Shown piece after piece: positions 47,265-56,394 of a stretch of 64,000 nucleotides of DNA (position 1 is its first letter; each line of letters begins with the position of its first letter). The stretch is from Pseudomonadales bacterium. Lineage in GTDB: Bacteria > Pseudomonadota > Gammaproteobacteria > Pseudomonadales > UBA5518. Location: the NCBI GenBank assembly GCA_022072145.1, contig JAJVIG010000002.1, forward strand, positions 135,517 to 199,516, written 5' to 3'. Below the pieces are notes generated by a model. That model had not been told where the DNA came from, ran no database searches, and saw nothing but the letters and a program-made list of their open reading frames with translations. Both the position numbers and the translations under genes were made by a program.

Positions 47265-47301
47265 GTCGTCGCCTTCAGTCCGGAAGACCGAAGGCGACGA
47301 C
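47265..47301. terminator. 12-base-pair hairpin at the convergent gene ends
   Basis: Perfect arms GTCGTCGCCTTC (47265-47276) and GAAGGCGACGAC (47290-47301) enclose a 13-base loop. One arm is inside the last codons of the minus-strand dehydrogenase and the loop holds its TGA. It lies between two convergent genes and is symmetrical, so it could serve both as a factor-independent-like stop or 3'-end stabiliser. No T-run is present. A 6-base stem (AGTCAC/GTGACT, 47221-47238) lies just before it. Confidence 0.45.
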
Positions 47302-49638
47302 ATGGTCTCCCCGAGTGGTCTGCAGGTACTGGTGTCCGCCTGCGGCGATCACGACATACTGCTTGCCGTTCCTCGTCGACACGAAACTCATGGGGGTCGC
47401 CTGGCCGCCGGCCGGGAGACGCCCTTTCCAAAGCTCTCGGCCGGTCTGGATATCGAAGGCGCGCAGGTAGTCATCCTGAGCAGCCGCAATGAACACAAGC
47501 CCTCCCGCGGTAATCATGGAGCCCCCCTGAGCGAAGGCACCCGGCACGGGGATTCCCAAGGGCGCCACGTCGCGCGTGGTTCCCAGAGGGCGTTGCCAGA
47601 TCAATGCACGGCTGTTCAGGTCGATGAGCGACAGGCGTCCCCAGGGAGGCGCGTTGCACGGGATACCCAACGGCGACCTGAAAGGGCGCTCCGTACTGAC
47701 TTCGTAGGGTGTGCCCATCTGTGGTGAAATCGGCACACCGCGACCGTCGAACCTGATCTGTTCACCCGGGAAGCTTTCCTCCCTGGGCAGCAACTGCAGC
47801 AGCAGCGGCATGTAGGAAGAACTGACGGCCACCAACTGCCGCGACTCATCGACCGACACACTGCCCCAGTTCACTACGCCATTGTTGCCGGGCCACGCGA
47901 GGCTGCGGTCCAGCCCTGGCGGGGTGAACTTGCCGTCGTAGCGCAACCGCTGGAAGGCGATGCGGCACCAGAGCTGGTCCAGCGCCGTGGCGCCCCACAT
48001 GTCCCGCTCCGTCAGTGGTGGCGGTGTCAGGCTGGGCATGCCCACGGAGACCGGCTGAGTGGCTGAGTAACGCTCCCCCGGAACGTTCCCGGCGGGCACT
48101 GCTTGCTCCTCCACCGCCGCCAGTGGTTCGCCGCTACGCCGGTCGAGCAGGAAAATCTCGCCGTGCTTGGTGGGCTGAATCAACGCGGGCACCGGCTTGC
48201 CATCCACGGTCAGGTCCACCAGCACCGGCTGGGAAGCAACGTCGTAATCCCAGAGGTCGTGGTGCGTCGTCTGGAAGGCCCAACGCAGCACTCCGGTTTC
48301 CGCGTCCAGGGCGACCACCGAACTGGCGTAACGGTCCTCGGCGGCACTGCGCTGGCCACCGAAATAGTCGGGCGTCGCATTACCCGTGGGAACGTAAACC
48401 AGCCCCAAGTCCTCGTCGGCGCTGAACACGCTCCAAGCGTTCGGTGATCCACGCGTGTAGGCTTCACCAGGTTGCCAGGGGCCGGCTTCCGCGGGGCGCC
48501 CGGCGTCCCAGGCCCAGAGCAGGCGGCCGCTGGTGACGTCGTAGCCGCGCACCACTCCGGGAGGTTCATCCACGGACATGTTGTCCAGTACGAATCCGCC
48601 CACCACGGCCACGTCACCGATAATGGTCGGTGGTGACGTCACCAGATAGTAACCAGGCTTGACCTCTCCCATCCCTCGCAGCAGGGATACCTCGCCGTCG
48701 CTCCCGAAGCCCGTGCAGCGTTCCCCGGTATCCGCATCGAGCGCAATCAACCGGGCATCCACGGTGGCGACCAGTATGCGCCGTGGACAATCCGTGCCGT
48801 CGCCGGCACTCCGATGATAGGAGACACCGCGGCAGGTCAGCATGTAAACGCCGCGGGCATCGATGCGCGGGTCGTGGCGCCATCGCTCCCGGCCGGTTTC
48901 CGCCTCCAGGGCAATCACGATGTTGTGGGGAGAACAAAGGTACAGGCTACCGTCCACCCCGAGGGGGGTGGTCTGGAAGCTGTAGGCATTGTGGGTACCC
49001 GGGTAGGCCTCGGGCAGATCACCGGTGCGGTAGGTCCAGGCGACTTCCAGTTCATGCACATTTTCGGTCGTGATCTGGCCAGCGGGGACATACCGGGTGC
49101 CAGCCTTGGTGCGGCCGTATTCGCGCCACTCGCTGGCGTCACCGGAGTCCACCTGCCCATGCTGGGGTACAGCCACTCGTTGAGTCGATACTGGTCCGTC
49201 ACTGCCGAATGACGAGATCAGCAGGACTCCCGCAACGATTGCAATGGTGACCACCCCGGTCCATGCGGCGCGACGGGATCCGGAATCCCGTGGCGCGCCC
49301 CGGGCGGGCCACGATACCAACAGCAGGAGGACGGTCAGGCCCAGCTGCAAACCCAACCGGGGCAGCAGCAGCCAGACGTCCAGGCCAACCTCGGCGAGGG
49401 CCCACGCCATGGTGCACACAAGCAGAATCAGGTACAGCCACAGCGCCTGGGGCCGGCCGCGCCAGACCAGCCCTGCCACCACCAGGGTGACTAGACCGGC
49501 CGGCACATAATGCAAACTTCCCCCCAGGCCGGTCAGCCATGCACCACCAACTGTCAGCCAGGTTCCCACCACAAGAAGCAGTAGCGAGAGGGCGGCGCGC
49601 GCGAATCTTCCGGGTGCTCCAGTGTGCATGAATGCCAT
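47275..49638 (-). CDS. Membrane-bound PQQ glucose-dehydrogenase-family enzyme
   Basis: 787 residues from ATG 49636-49638 after AGGACGGGGA. The first 150 residues hold about five membrane helices (LSLLLLVVGTWLTVGGAWL through VVTIAIVAGVLLISSFG), as in quinone-reducing glucose dehydrogenase. The PQQ propeller follows, with SWREYGR-like EWREYGRTKAGTRYVPAGQI, SFQTTPLGVDGSLYLC, the catalytic block TTHHDLWDYDVASQP and a late GGQATPMSF. Length and layout match Gcd. Such enzymes oxidise aldoses or other polyols on the periplasmic side and feed ubiquinone directly, with no cytochrome. The exact sugar or alcohol is not known. The LuxR/AraC pair upstream on the same strand may control it. Confidence 0.9.
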   Translation of the reverse strand: MAFMHTGAPGRFARAALSLLLLVVGTWLTVGGAWLTGLGGSLHYVPAGLVTLVVAGLVWRGRPQALWLYLILLVCTMAWALAEVGLDVWLLLPRLGLQLGLTVLLLLVSWPARGAPRDSGSRRAAWTGVVTIAIVAGVLLISSFGSDGPVSTQRVAVPQHGQVDSGDASEWREYGRTKAGTRYVPAGQITTENVHELEVAWTYRTGDLPEAYPGTHNAYSFQTTPLGVDGSLYLCSPHNIVIALEAETGRERWRHDPRIDARGVYMLTCRGVSYHRSAGDGTDCPRRILVATVDARLIALDADTGERCTGFGSDGEVSLLRGMGEVKPGYYLVTSPPTIIGDVAVVGGFVLDNMSVDEPPGVVRGYDVTSGRLLWAWDAGRPAEAGPWQPGEAYTRGSPNAWSVFSADEDLGLVYVPTGNATPDYFGGQRSAAEDRYASSVVALDAETGVLRWAFQTTHHDLWDYDVASQPVLVDLTVDGKPVPALIQPTKHGEIFLLDRRSGEPLAAVEEQAVPAGNVPGERYSATQPVSVGMPSLTPPPLTERDMWGATALDQLWCRIAFQRLRYDGKFTPPGLDRSLAWPGNNGVVNWGSVSVDESRQLVAVSSSYMPLLLQLLPREESFPGEQIRFDGRGVPISPQMGTPYEVSTERPFRSPLGIPCNAPPWGRLSLIDLNSRALIWQRPLGTTRDVAPLGIPVPGAFAQGGSMITAGGLVFIAAAQDDYLRAFDIQTGRELWKGRLPAGGQATPMSFVSTRNGKQYVVIAAGGHQYLQTTRGDHVVAFGLPD

Positions 49639-49777
49639 TCCCCGTCCTGATCGGCAATGAACCGCAGTCCGCTACCTTAGCGGTCCGCGGATTCGTCCGC
49701 CTCATGCATTTGCAGGACTGTGTCTGGCCTGGCCGGTTCGCGCGACGCCGTGCTCCCCTGCATCCACATTCAATTGT

Positions 49778-50911
49778 TCACTGCCAGTCGGAACCCAATA
49801 CTTTCATTACGTGACTCACCAGGTGAGCCTGACGGTGCACGCCCGTGCGCGCAAAAATCGAGGCCAACTGGGCTCGTGCGGTGCACCGGGAAATTCCCAG
49901 GCTACCCGCGGCGTCCGTCAAACTCTGGCCGTTGACGATTCGTGCCGCCAGCGCCGCCTCCGCACGGGTGAGCTCGAGCCTTTCCCGCAGGGCGCCTTCG
50001 GTGACATGGGTTCGGGGGTTGGCATCACGCACCAGCACGATTACCGCGGAAACGACGTTTTCGTCGAGACCGGGCCGCAACGCCGACGGCTTCAGGAGCA
50101 AGCTCCAGGATCGATCGCTGCCGCGGTTCACGTTCAGTGTGGTCTCTTCCGGGGTGTGCGGGCTGTCGGTTCGAAAACGCCGCAACAATGATCGGAAGGC
50201 ACGATCGTCACGCGGGTCGTTGCAATGAAGGATCCCTTCCCGGACGTGAAATCCGTCACGCGCCAGCAACATGCGTTGCACCAGCCGGTTCTTGATCACT
50301 ATGCGCGCACTGTCGTCGAGCACCATGGCGCCGATCGCGACCTGACCGGAGGTCTCGTCGAGCATGTGCAGGCTGAACTCCTGGTAAGCGATGCGTGCGC
50401 CGATGGCAGCGGCGATACGCAATCGTGGAATCAGGGCATCGAGCAGCGACGTGTCCTCCTCGCCAAAACCCGGTTCACCGTCGATGCGTGCCGCACGCAG
50501 CCTGAACGTCATACCCGTGCGTGGTTCCACCAGGTTCACGCCGATCAGATCGGTGGTAAGGCTGAAATGACGGATATACCGGTAGTAGTCGGGGTGTCGG
50601 GTTCGCAGTTCGTCTTGCTTCAGGACGCAGGTCTTGCCCTCGGGGAGTTCGAGAAAAGGCGAGTTCCGGTAATGCTCCTGCTGCAGCGCCGTCAGGGCCG
50701 GATCGTTTTCCGATCCGGCGATCAACACACCCGCATCCCCTTCGCGCGGCCTGCGCAACACCATGGTGGCATGGTGGCACGGCAGCGTTCGCTCCAACTC
50801 CTGCAGAAAGGAAATCCACGGGTTGTCGTCGGCCACACTCGCGTACAGTGTGTCGACCAGTTTCTCGACCTGTGATGCCATGGTGGCGGCCTCCCGGGAT
50901 GTGCCCGTCAT
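49778..50911 (-). CDS. LuxR-family transcriptional regulator
   Basis: 377 residues from ATG 50909-50911 (MTGTSREAATMASQVEKL); ATG 50879-50881 is an alternative. The C-terminal helix-turn-helix is clear: LTRAEAALAARIVNGQSLTDAAGSLGISRCTARAQLASIFARTGVHRQ. The N-terminal about 300 residues look like a sensor region with PAS/GAF-like stretches (AIGAMVLDDSARIVIKNRLVQRML), but no ligand can be named. The start overlaps the AraC stop as ATGA, so both regulators are made together. The gene reads toward the PQQ glucose-dehydrogenase-like gene 139 bases downstream. The frame is open further upstream, but that part is only the antisense-frame shadow of the AraC gene. Confidence 0.85.
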   Translation of the reverse strand: MTGTSREAATMASQVEKLVDTLYASVADDNPWISFLQELERTLPCHHATMVLRRPREGDAGVLIAGSENDPALTALQQEHYRNSPFLELPEGKTCVLKQDELRTRHPDYYRYIRHFSLTTDLIGVNLVEPRTGMTFRLRAARIDGEPGFGEEDTSLLDALIPRLRIAAAIGARIAYQEFSLHMLDETSGQVAIGAMVLDDSARIVIKNRLVQRMLLARDGFHVREGILHCNDPRDDRAFRSLLRRFRTDSPHTPEETTLNVNRGSDRSWSLLLKPSALRPGLDENVVSAVIVLVRDANPRTHVTEGALRERLELTRAEAALAARIVNGQSLTDAAGSLGISRCTARAQLASIFARTGVHRQAHLVSHVMKVLGSDWQ

Positions 50912-51996
50912 GTCCTGCAACCATCTCCTTCCAAAGGATCGCCGGTCACGACGGGACAAGCGATCGTACGTGATGTCGATCTGGTCACCGCGCGCGGCGA
51001 CCCTCCCGTCCAGCGCTTGAACGCGTGGCTGAAGCTCGGCGCGTCGGCATACCCCAGGCGCAGCGCGATCTCCTCGACCGACAGTCCGGTGGACTGCAGG
51101 TACTCGATCGCGAGGTTCTTGCGCACGTCCTCGACCAGTTCCTTGAAGCTCGTCTGCTCCTGCGCGAGCTTGCGCTGGATCGTGCGCGGCGTGGTGCACA
51201 GCCGCGCGGCGATCGTCTCCAGGCTCGCGAGCTGGTTCGGCAGCTGCACCAGATGCTGGCGGATCAGCTCGGCGAAACTGCCGCCGCGCTCGAGTTCGGC
51301 GCAGATGCGCTCGCACTGCGCTGCGAACACGCGGGCCGACGCTGTCTCGCTCTGCAACAACGGCTCGTGGAGGTACTCCTCGGCGAAGCGGTACTCGTTG
51401 CCGGCGGCGGAGAAATTGACCGGACAGCCGAAGAACTCCTCGTAGGCGTCGGCGTAGTCCGGCCGCGGCTGTGCCACGTTGAGCTCGATCAGCGGCAGCC
51501 GCTTGCCGAGTGCCTCGGTGGAGATCGTGTACGAGGCGGCGAGTCCGCGGTCGATCATGTACTGGTGACAGTCGCCGAGGTCGCGCAGGCGCCCCAGCGC
51601 GATCGTCACCACGCCGTTTTCCACGCGCAGCGACCAGTGCAGGTAGGTCCACGTCATCAGGATGTTGTGGAACAGGACCCGGTAGGCCTCGAGCAGGTTC
51701 GGGCTGGTCATCACGGCCAGCCCGAGCATCCCGTAGGCCGACAGGTGGTAGCGCGGTCCCATGCGCAAGCCGAGCTCGGGCATGTCGAGCCGGCGCAGCG
51801 CGTCGCCGGTGAAGCGCAGTTCCTGGGCCGGTGACAGCACGTAGTCGGGGTTCGCCAGTGCCGTGAGCGGAATGCGCGCCTCGTCCAGCATCGCATCGAC
51901 GTTCGCGCCGTGCTGGCGCAGCAGGGTGATCAGCGGATTCAGTCCGTAGACGAGGTGCCGGACGGTGCCGGGGCGGACGCGGGTTTCGAGCAGCAT
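50908..51996 (-). CDS. AraC-family transcriptional regulator
   Basis: 362 residues from ATG 51994-51996 (MLLETRVRPGTVRHLVYGLNPL). The N-terminal part resembles the ligand-binding half found in regulators of lipid and amino acid catabolism (NPDYVLSPAQELRFTGDALRRL, MGPRYHLSAYGMLGLAVMTSP). The C-terminal double helix-turn-helix is intact: LETIAARLCTTPRTIQRKLAQE and VEEIALRLGYADAPSFSHAFKRWTG. It is divergent from the acyl-CoA operon starting at 52185, so that operon is its most likely target. It is translationally coupled to a LuxR-type regulator downstream. Confidence 0.92.
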   Translation of the reverse strand: MLLETRVRPGTVRHLVYGLNPLITLLRQHGANVDAMLDEARIPLTALANPDYVLSPAQELRFTGDALRRLDMPELGLRMGPRYHLSAYGMLGLAVMTSPNLLEAYRVLFHNILMTWTYLHWSLRVENGVVTIALGRLRDLGDCHQYMIDRGLAASYTISTEALGKRLPLIELNVAQPRPDYADAYEEFFGCPVNFSAAGNEYRFAEEYLHEPLLQSETASARVFAAQCERICAELERGGSFAELIRQHLVQLPNQLASLETIAARLCTTPRTIQRKLAQEQTSFKELVEDVRKNLAIEYLQSTGLSVEEIALRLGYADAPSFSHAFKRWTGGSPRAVTRSTSRTIACPVVTGDPLEGDGCRT

Positions 51997-52184
51997 GGGC
52001 GTTCGGTTCCGGTGTCTCCACGGGGGCCGGCTGTCGCAAACTAACAAGTTAATTGTCGTGCGTAAACATCCGCCGGGCGGACGTCCTGATCTATAACTGT
52101 GCCGCGCTGCGGATGGCGTGTTTCGGACACCGCCACCGCCGACGCGGGCGATAACAGCATTACAGCCGCACGAGGAGGTCGCAC
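51997..52184. promoter_or_regulatory. Divergent control region, AraC gene versus acyl-CoA/MMPL operon
   Basis: 188 bases. On the plus strand TATAAC (52092-52097) is a fair -10 without a matching -35, as expected for an activator-dependent promoter. An AT-rich island at 52037-52056 (AACTAACAAGTTAATT) contains short inverted AACT/AGTT halves and could be an AraC-type binding site. GAGGAGG (about 52170-52177) is the ribosome-binding site of the first operon gene. Confidence 0.4.
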
Positions 52185-53447
52185 ATGGGTGTTCGCGATT
52201 GGCCTGCCAGTCCCCGCTCGCAACTGGGCGTCAGTGGCGCCGAGCCGCCGCTGCCGCCGATGATCGCGGAGTTCCAGCAGACCCTGCGGCGCTTCGCGCT
52301 CGAAGTGGTGCGCCCGCTCGGCATGCGACTCGATCGCATGAGCGCCGGGGAAGTGATCGCGCCGGGATCGCCGTTCTGGGAATTCCACCGCAAGTACCGC
52401 GAGCTCGGCATCGGCATCGAGACGCTGCGTGCGCTGTCGCCGGAAGACCTGAGCCTGATGTTCCCGATCCTGTTCGAGGAACTCGGCTACGGCGACGCGG
52501 GCCTTGCGATCTCGGCGGGCGCATCGACGCTGCCGCTGCTGCTCGCGTACCGCTTCGACAACGGTTTCCTGCTCGAGCGTTTCTCGGACAGCCAGCTCGG
52601 CTGCTGGGGTATCACCGAACCCGACCACGGCAGCGACCAACTCGACCCGAGCGGGCAACTGCTCGATTCGCGTGGGCGCTACGGCAAGCCGAACTGCGTG
52701 GCGACGTTGCGCGGCGACCGCATCGTGATCAACGGCCAGAAGTCGGCCTGGGTGTCGAACGGGCCGGTGGCCGAGATCTGCATCCTCTACTGCGCGGCCG
52801 ACACCGGCAGCGGTCCCGACCCGAGCCACGGCTGCGTGCTCGTGATCCCGCTCGATTTGCCGGGAGTGAGCCGCGGCAAGCCGCTGGACAAGATGGGCCA
52901 GCGCGCGCTGCCGCAGGGCGAGATCTTTTTCGACAACGTCGAGGTCGGCCGCGACTACCTGCTCGCCGGCCCCGAGGACTACCAGCGCGCGGTCTACTGT
53001 ATCCACAGCGAGGCCAACGGCCTGATGGGCGGCACCTTCGCGGGGCTGGCGCAGGCGGCCTTCGACCTCGCGCTGGACTATGCGCACGAGCGCCGCCAGG
53101 GCGGCGTGCCGATCATCCGCCACCAGTCGGTACAGCACCGGCTGTTCCACATGTATCGCAAGATCGAGGCGGCGCGGGCGCTGACGCGGCGCGTGATCCT
53201 CTACAACAACACCGCGCCGGTGCCGGCGTTGCAGGCGGCGATGACCTCCAAGGTCACCGGCACGCAGACCTCGTTCGAGGTCGCGAGCGAGGCGCTGCAG
53301 CTCTTCGGCGGCAACGGGCTCACGCGCGAGTACCCGCTGGAGAAACTGCTGCGCGACGCGCGCGCCTCGCTGATCGAGGACGGCTGCAACGAGATCCTCG
53401 CGATCAAGGGTGGCTGCTACCTGATCGACGAGGCTCGTCTGCGATGA
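52185..53447 (+). CDS. Acyl-CoA dehydrogenase
   Basis: 420 residues from ATG 52185. Family blocks are an N-terminal helical domain (FQQTLRRFALEVVRPLG), the flavin motif CWGITEPDHGSDQ, a middle domain with INGQKSAWVSNG, and the C-terminal LQLFGGNGLTREYPLEKLLRDARASLIEDGCNEILAI. The IEDGCNE segment lies where the catalytic-Glu loop (YEGT) is found in medium-chain enzymes. It is the first gene of the operon and overlaps the thiolase start by ATGA. It introduces the alpha-beta double bond into a CoA ester; chain type is unknown. Confidence 0.92.
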   Translation: MGVRDWPASPRSQLGVSGAEPPLPPMIAEFQQTLRRFALEVVRPLGMRLDRMSAGEVIAPGSPFWEFHRKYRELGIGIETLRALSPEDLSLMFPILFEELGYGDAGLAISAGASTLPLLLAYRFDNGFLLERFSDSQLGCWGITEPDHGSDQLDPSGQLLDSRGRYGKPNCVATLRGDRIVINGQKSAWVSNGPVAEICILYCAADTGSGPDPSHGCVLVIPLDLPGVSRGKPLDKMGQRALPQGEIFFDNVEVGRDYLLAGPEDYQRAVYCIHSEANGLMGGTFAGLAQAAFDLALDYAHERRQGGVPIIRHQSVQHRLFHMYRKIEAARALTRRVILYNNTAPVPALQAAMTSKVTGTQTSFEVASEALQLFGGNGLTREYPLEKLLRDARASLIEDGCNEILAIKGGCYLIDEARLR

Positions 53448-54676
53448 AACAGCAGGCCTGGATCGCCGGCGTCGGGATGACGCGCTTCGGCAAGCACATC
53501 GATCGCGGGCTGAAATCGCTCGCGCACGAGGCGATCGGGGCAGCGGTCGCCGACGCCGGGATCGGTCTCGGCGAGGTGCAGGCCGCGTGGATGGGCAACG
53601 CCGCCGCCGCGGTGATCACCGGGCAGGTCTGCGTGCCGGGGCAGATGATCCTGCGCTCGCTCGGCGTGGGCCACATTTCGGTCGTGAACGTCGAGAACGC
53701 CTGCGCGACCGCGGCCACCGCCTTCCACCAGGCGTGCACGATGGTCAGCGCCGGGCTGTACGACGTGGTGCTCGCCTGCGGCGTCGAGAAGCTCTACCAC
53801 GAGGACAAGCTGAAGACCTTCTCGGTGTTCAGCGGCGCGATCGACGTGGAAGACGCGACGCAGGTGATCGAGGGCATCCAGCAGCGCATCCGCGCGCTCG
53901 ATCCGCGTGCCGACGCGGCCGGAGCGGGCGTCACGCGTTCGCTGTTCATGGATATCTACGCCGCCTGGGCGCTCGGCCACATGCAGCGCTACGGCACCAC
54001 GCGCGAGCAGCTGGCGGCGGTGTCGGCCAAGAACTCGCTGCACGGCAGCCTGAACCCGAAGGCGCAATACCGCGATGTGGTCGGCGTCGCCGAGGTGCTG
54101 GCCGCGCGCGAGGTGTCGTGGCCGTTGACGCTGCCGATGTGCTCGCCGATCGGCGACGGCGCGGCAGCGGTGATCGTGATCAGCGATCGCAAGCGGCGCG
54201 AGCTCGGCATGCAGCGTGCGATCCGGGTGGAGGCCTGCCAGCTCGGCAGCGGCTGGGACTACGCCGACGGCGAACCCTCGGTGGCCGAGAGCGAGGCGAG
54301 CCGCTTCTACGAGTGCGCCGGCATCGGCCCGGCGGACATCGACTGCATCGAGCTGCACGACGCCTCGGCGCCGTCCGAGATCATGTACTACGAGTACCTC
54401 GGGCTGTGCGGCCGGGGCGAGGGCGGGCGCTTCGTCGAGGAGGGGCACTCGCGTCTCGGCGGCCGGGTGCCGGTCAACACCTCGGGCGGGCTGCTGCGCA
54501 AGGGGCACCCGATCGGCGCCACCGGCATCGCGCAGCTCGTCGAGCTGACCGAACAGTTGCGCGGCGAAGCCGGCGCCCGCCAGGTCGAGGGCGCGCGCGT
54601 GGCGCTCGCCGAGAACGGCGGCGGCTACATCGGGAGCGACGCAGCCGCGCTGGTGCTGACGCTGCTGTCGCGCTGA
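53444..54676 (+). CDS. SCP-x-type thiolase
   Basis: 410 residues from ATG 53444. Unlike the thiolase-fold protein at 11970, this one keeps the full catalytic set: nucleophile C87 (VENACATAATAF), the His of IELHDASAPSE, and GHPIGATGIAQ near the C terminus. It should therefore carry out true thiolysis of a 3-oxoacyl-CoA. No DUF35 gene accompanies it. It is translationally coupled to the upstream dehydrogenase. Confidence 0.9.
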   Translation: MKQQAWIAGVGMTRFGKHIDRGLKSLAHEAIGAAVADAGIGLGEVQAAWMGNAAAAVITGQVCVPGQMILRSLGVGHISVVNVENACATAATAFHQACTMVSAGLYDVVLACGVEKLYHEDKLKTFSVFSGAIDVEDATQVIEGIQQRIRALDPRADAAGAGVTRSLFMDIYAAWALGHMQRYGTTREQLAAVSAKNSLHGSLNPKAQYRDVVGVAEVLAAREVSWPLTLPMCSPIGDGAAAVIVISDRKRRELGMQRAIRVEACQLGSGWDYADGEPSVAESEASRFYECAGIGPADIDCIELHDASAPSEIMYYEYLGLCGRGEGGRFVEEGHSRLGGRVPVNTSGGLLRKGHPIGATGIAQLVELTEQLRGEAGARQVEGARVALAENGGGYIGSDAAALVLTLLSR

Positions 54677-54759
54677 GTGGCTCGCGCTATCGCACCCGCG
54701 TGCGGCGCCGGAGCGTGCCGGATACGAACGACGACAACGATAAAGGATGGATCGCGGAC

Positions 54760-56394
54760 GTGAGTGAGCAGCTGATTCTCGCGAACCTGATCGCGGCGAA
54801 GGCCGCGGCGCAGCGCGATCTCGACGTGCTGACCTTCGTCGACGTGCTGCCCGACGGCTCCCTGGTCGACGAGACGCGCACCTATGGCGAGCTGTGGGAC
54901 AACGGGCGACGCCTCGCCGGGGCGCTGCTCGCGCACGGCATGCGACGTGGCGACCGCTTCGCGCTGCTGATGCAGAACGATCCGGAGTTCGTCGACTGCA
55001 TGGTCGGCTCCAGCGTCGCGGCGACGGTGTACGTGCCGATCGACGCGCGCACGCGCGGCGACAAGCTCGCCTACATGCTGCGTTTCGCCGGCTGCCGCGG
55101 CGTGGTCTGCGCCGGCTACGCGCTGGCGAACCTGCTGGAAGTAGCTCCCGGGCTGCCCGATCTGGAATGGATCTGGGTGACCGGTGCCGCGCGGCCGGCC
55201 GGGGCCGCGCCGGCGCGCGTCGCGCTGCGGCGGCTGGCCGACGTGCTGGACGCGCAGGTGCCCGCAGTCGCGGTTGCGGTAAGCGATCCCGCCGAACCGA
55301 TGCAGATGCTCTACACCTCGGGCACCACCGGCGATCCGAAGGCGATCGTGGCGAACTACATGCGTTACACGATGATCGCCTCGATCGCGCCCGTGCTCGG
55401 CTGGACCGCGGCCGACCGGCTCTACACCGGGTTGTCGTTCACGCACGCCAACGCGCAGATAATCACGCTCGGCAACGTGCTGGTGCTGGGGGCGCGCGGC
55501 GTGTTCAGTCGCCGCTTCACGAAATCGCGGCTGTGGGACATCTGCCGTCGCTACGGCTGCACGGCGTTCAACCTGCTCGGCGGCATGACGACGGCGATCT
55601 ACAGCGAGCCGCCACGGCCCGACGACGCCGACAACCCGGTGCGCATGGTGCTCAGCGCGGGCATGCCGGCGGCGATCTGGGAGAACTTCGCGCGGCGCTT
55701 CGGCGTGCAGATCTTCGAGTTCTACGGTGCCGCCGAGGGCGGGATGACGTTCAATCCGCCCGGCGTAGGGCCGATCGGCAGCATCGGCAAGCCGCCCCCG
55801 ACCATGGAGGCGCGCATCGTCGACGAGCACGACCGCGAATGCCTGCCCTTCGAACGCGGCGAGATCGTGTTCCGCAACGCCGACGGCAGCTGTCCGCCGG
55901 TGGTCTATTACGGCAACCCCGAGGCCTCGCACAGCAAGACCGCCGGCGGCTGGCTGCGCATGGGCGACATCGGCCACCGTGACGCCGACGGCTGGTTCTA
56001 CTTCGATTACCGCAAGGGCGGCGGGATCCGCCACAACGGGGATTTCGTCGCCACGGCCTTCGTCGAAAAGGCGATCGCCGAGCACCCGCAGGTCGACGAT
56101 GTGTTCGTCTACGGCATCGCAGCCGCCTCGGGCGCGCCGGGCGAGAAGGACGTGGTCGCGGTGGTGGTGCCGTTGCCTGGTGTAGCGCTCGACGTGGCGG
56201 ATCTCTACCGCCATTGCCGGCGCATGCTGGAGCCGAACTTCGTTCCCGGCTTCGTCCAGGTGATGGACGCGATTCCGAAGACCGCCTCGGAGAAGCCGCA
56301 GGAACGCTACTGTCTGGACTTCTTCCGCACCCACCCGGAGGCGGTGTTCACGGAAGCCCAGGTCACGCCAACAGCCGAACGGAGAAGTTCATGA
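54760..56394 (+). CDS. AMP-forming acyl-CoA ligase
   Basis: 544 residues from GTG 54760 (VSEQLILANLIAAKAAAQ), with AAAGGA about 12 bases upstream; a GTG at 54715 would add 15 residues. ANL-family motifs are all visible: LYTSGTTGDPKAIV (P-loop), FYGAAEGGMTFNP, GWLRMGDIGHRDADGWFYF, and the C-terminal Lys in IPKTASEKPQERY. It resembles crotonobetaine/carnitine-type and medium-chain ligases. It activates a carboxylic acid to its CoA ester for the dehydrogenase and thiolase of the same operon. The stop overlaps the next start by ATGA. Confidence 0.9.
   Translation: MSEQLILANLIAAKAAAQRDLDVLTFVDVLPDGSLVDETRTYGELWDNGRRLAGALLAHGMRRGDRFALLMQNDPEFVDCMVGSSVAATVYVPIDARTRGDKLAYMLRFAGCRGVVCAGYALANLLEVAPGLPDLEWIWVTGAARPAGAAPARVALRRLADVLDAQVPAVAVAVSDPAEPMQMLYTSGTTGDPKAIVANYMRYTMIASIAPVLGWTAADRLYTGLSFTHANAQIITLGNVLVLGARGVFSRRFTKSRLWDICRRYGCTAFNLLGGMTTAIYSEPPRPDDADNPVRMVLSAGMPAAIWENFARRFGVQIFEFYGAAEGGMTFNPPGVGPIGSIGKPPPTMEARIVDEHDRECLPFERGEIVFRNADGSCPPVVYYGNPEASHSKTAGGWLRMGDIGHRDADGWFYFDYRKGGGIRHNGDFVATAFVEKAIAEHPQVDDVFVYGIAAASGAPGEKDVVAVVVPLPGVALDVADLYRHCRRMLEPNFVPGFVQVMDAIPKTASEKPQERYCLDFFRTHPEAVFTEAQVTPTAERRSS

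Noticed and set aside
50912..52039. Upstream extension of the LuxR reading frame
   Set aside because: The extension is Arg/Pro-rich and lies out of frame within the AraC gene. The LuxR start at 50911 overlaps the AraC stop as ATGA.
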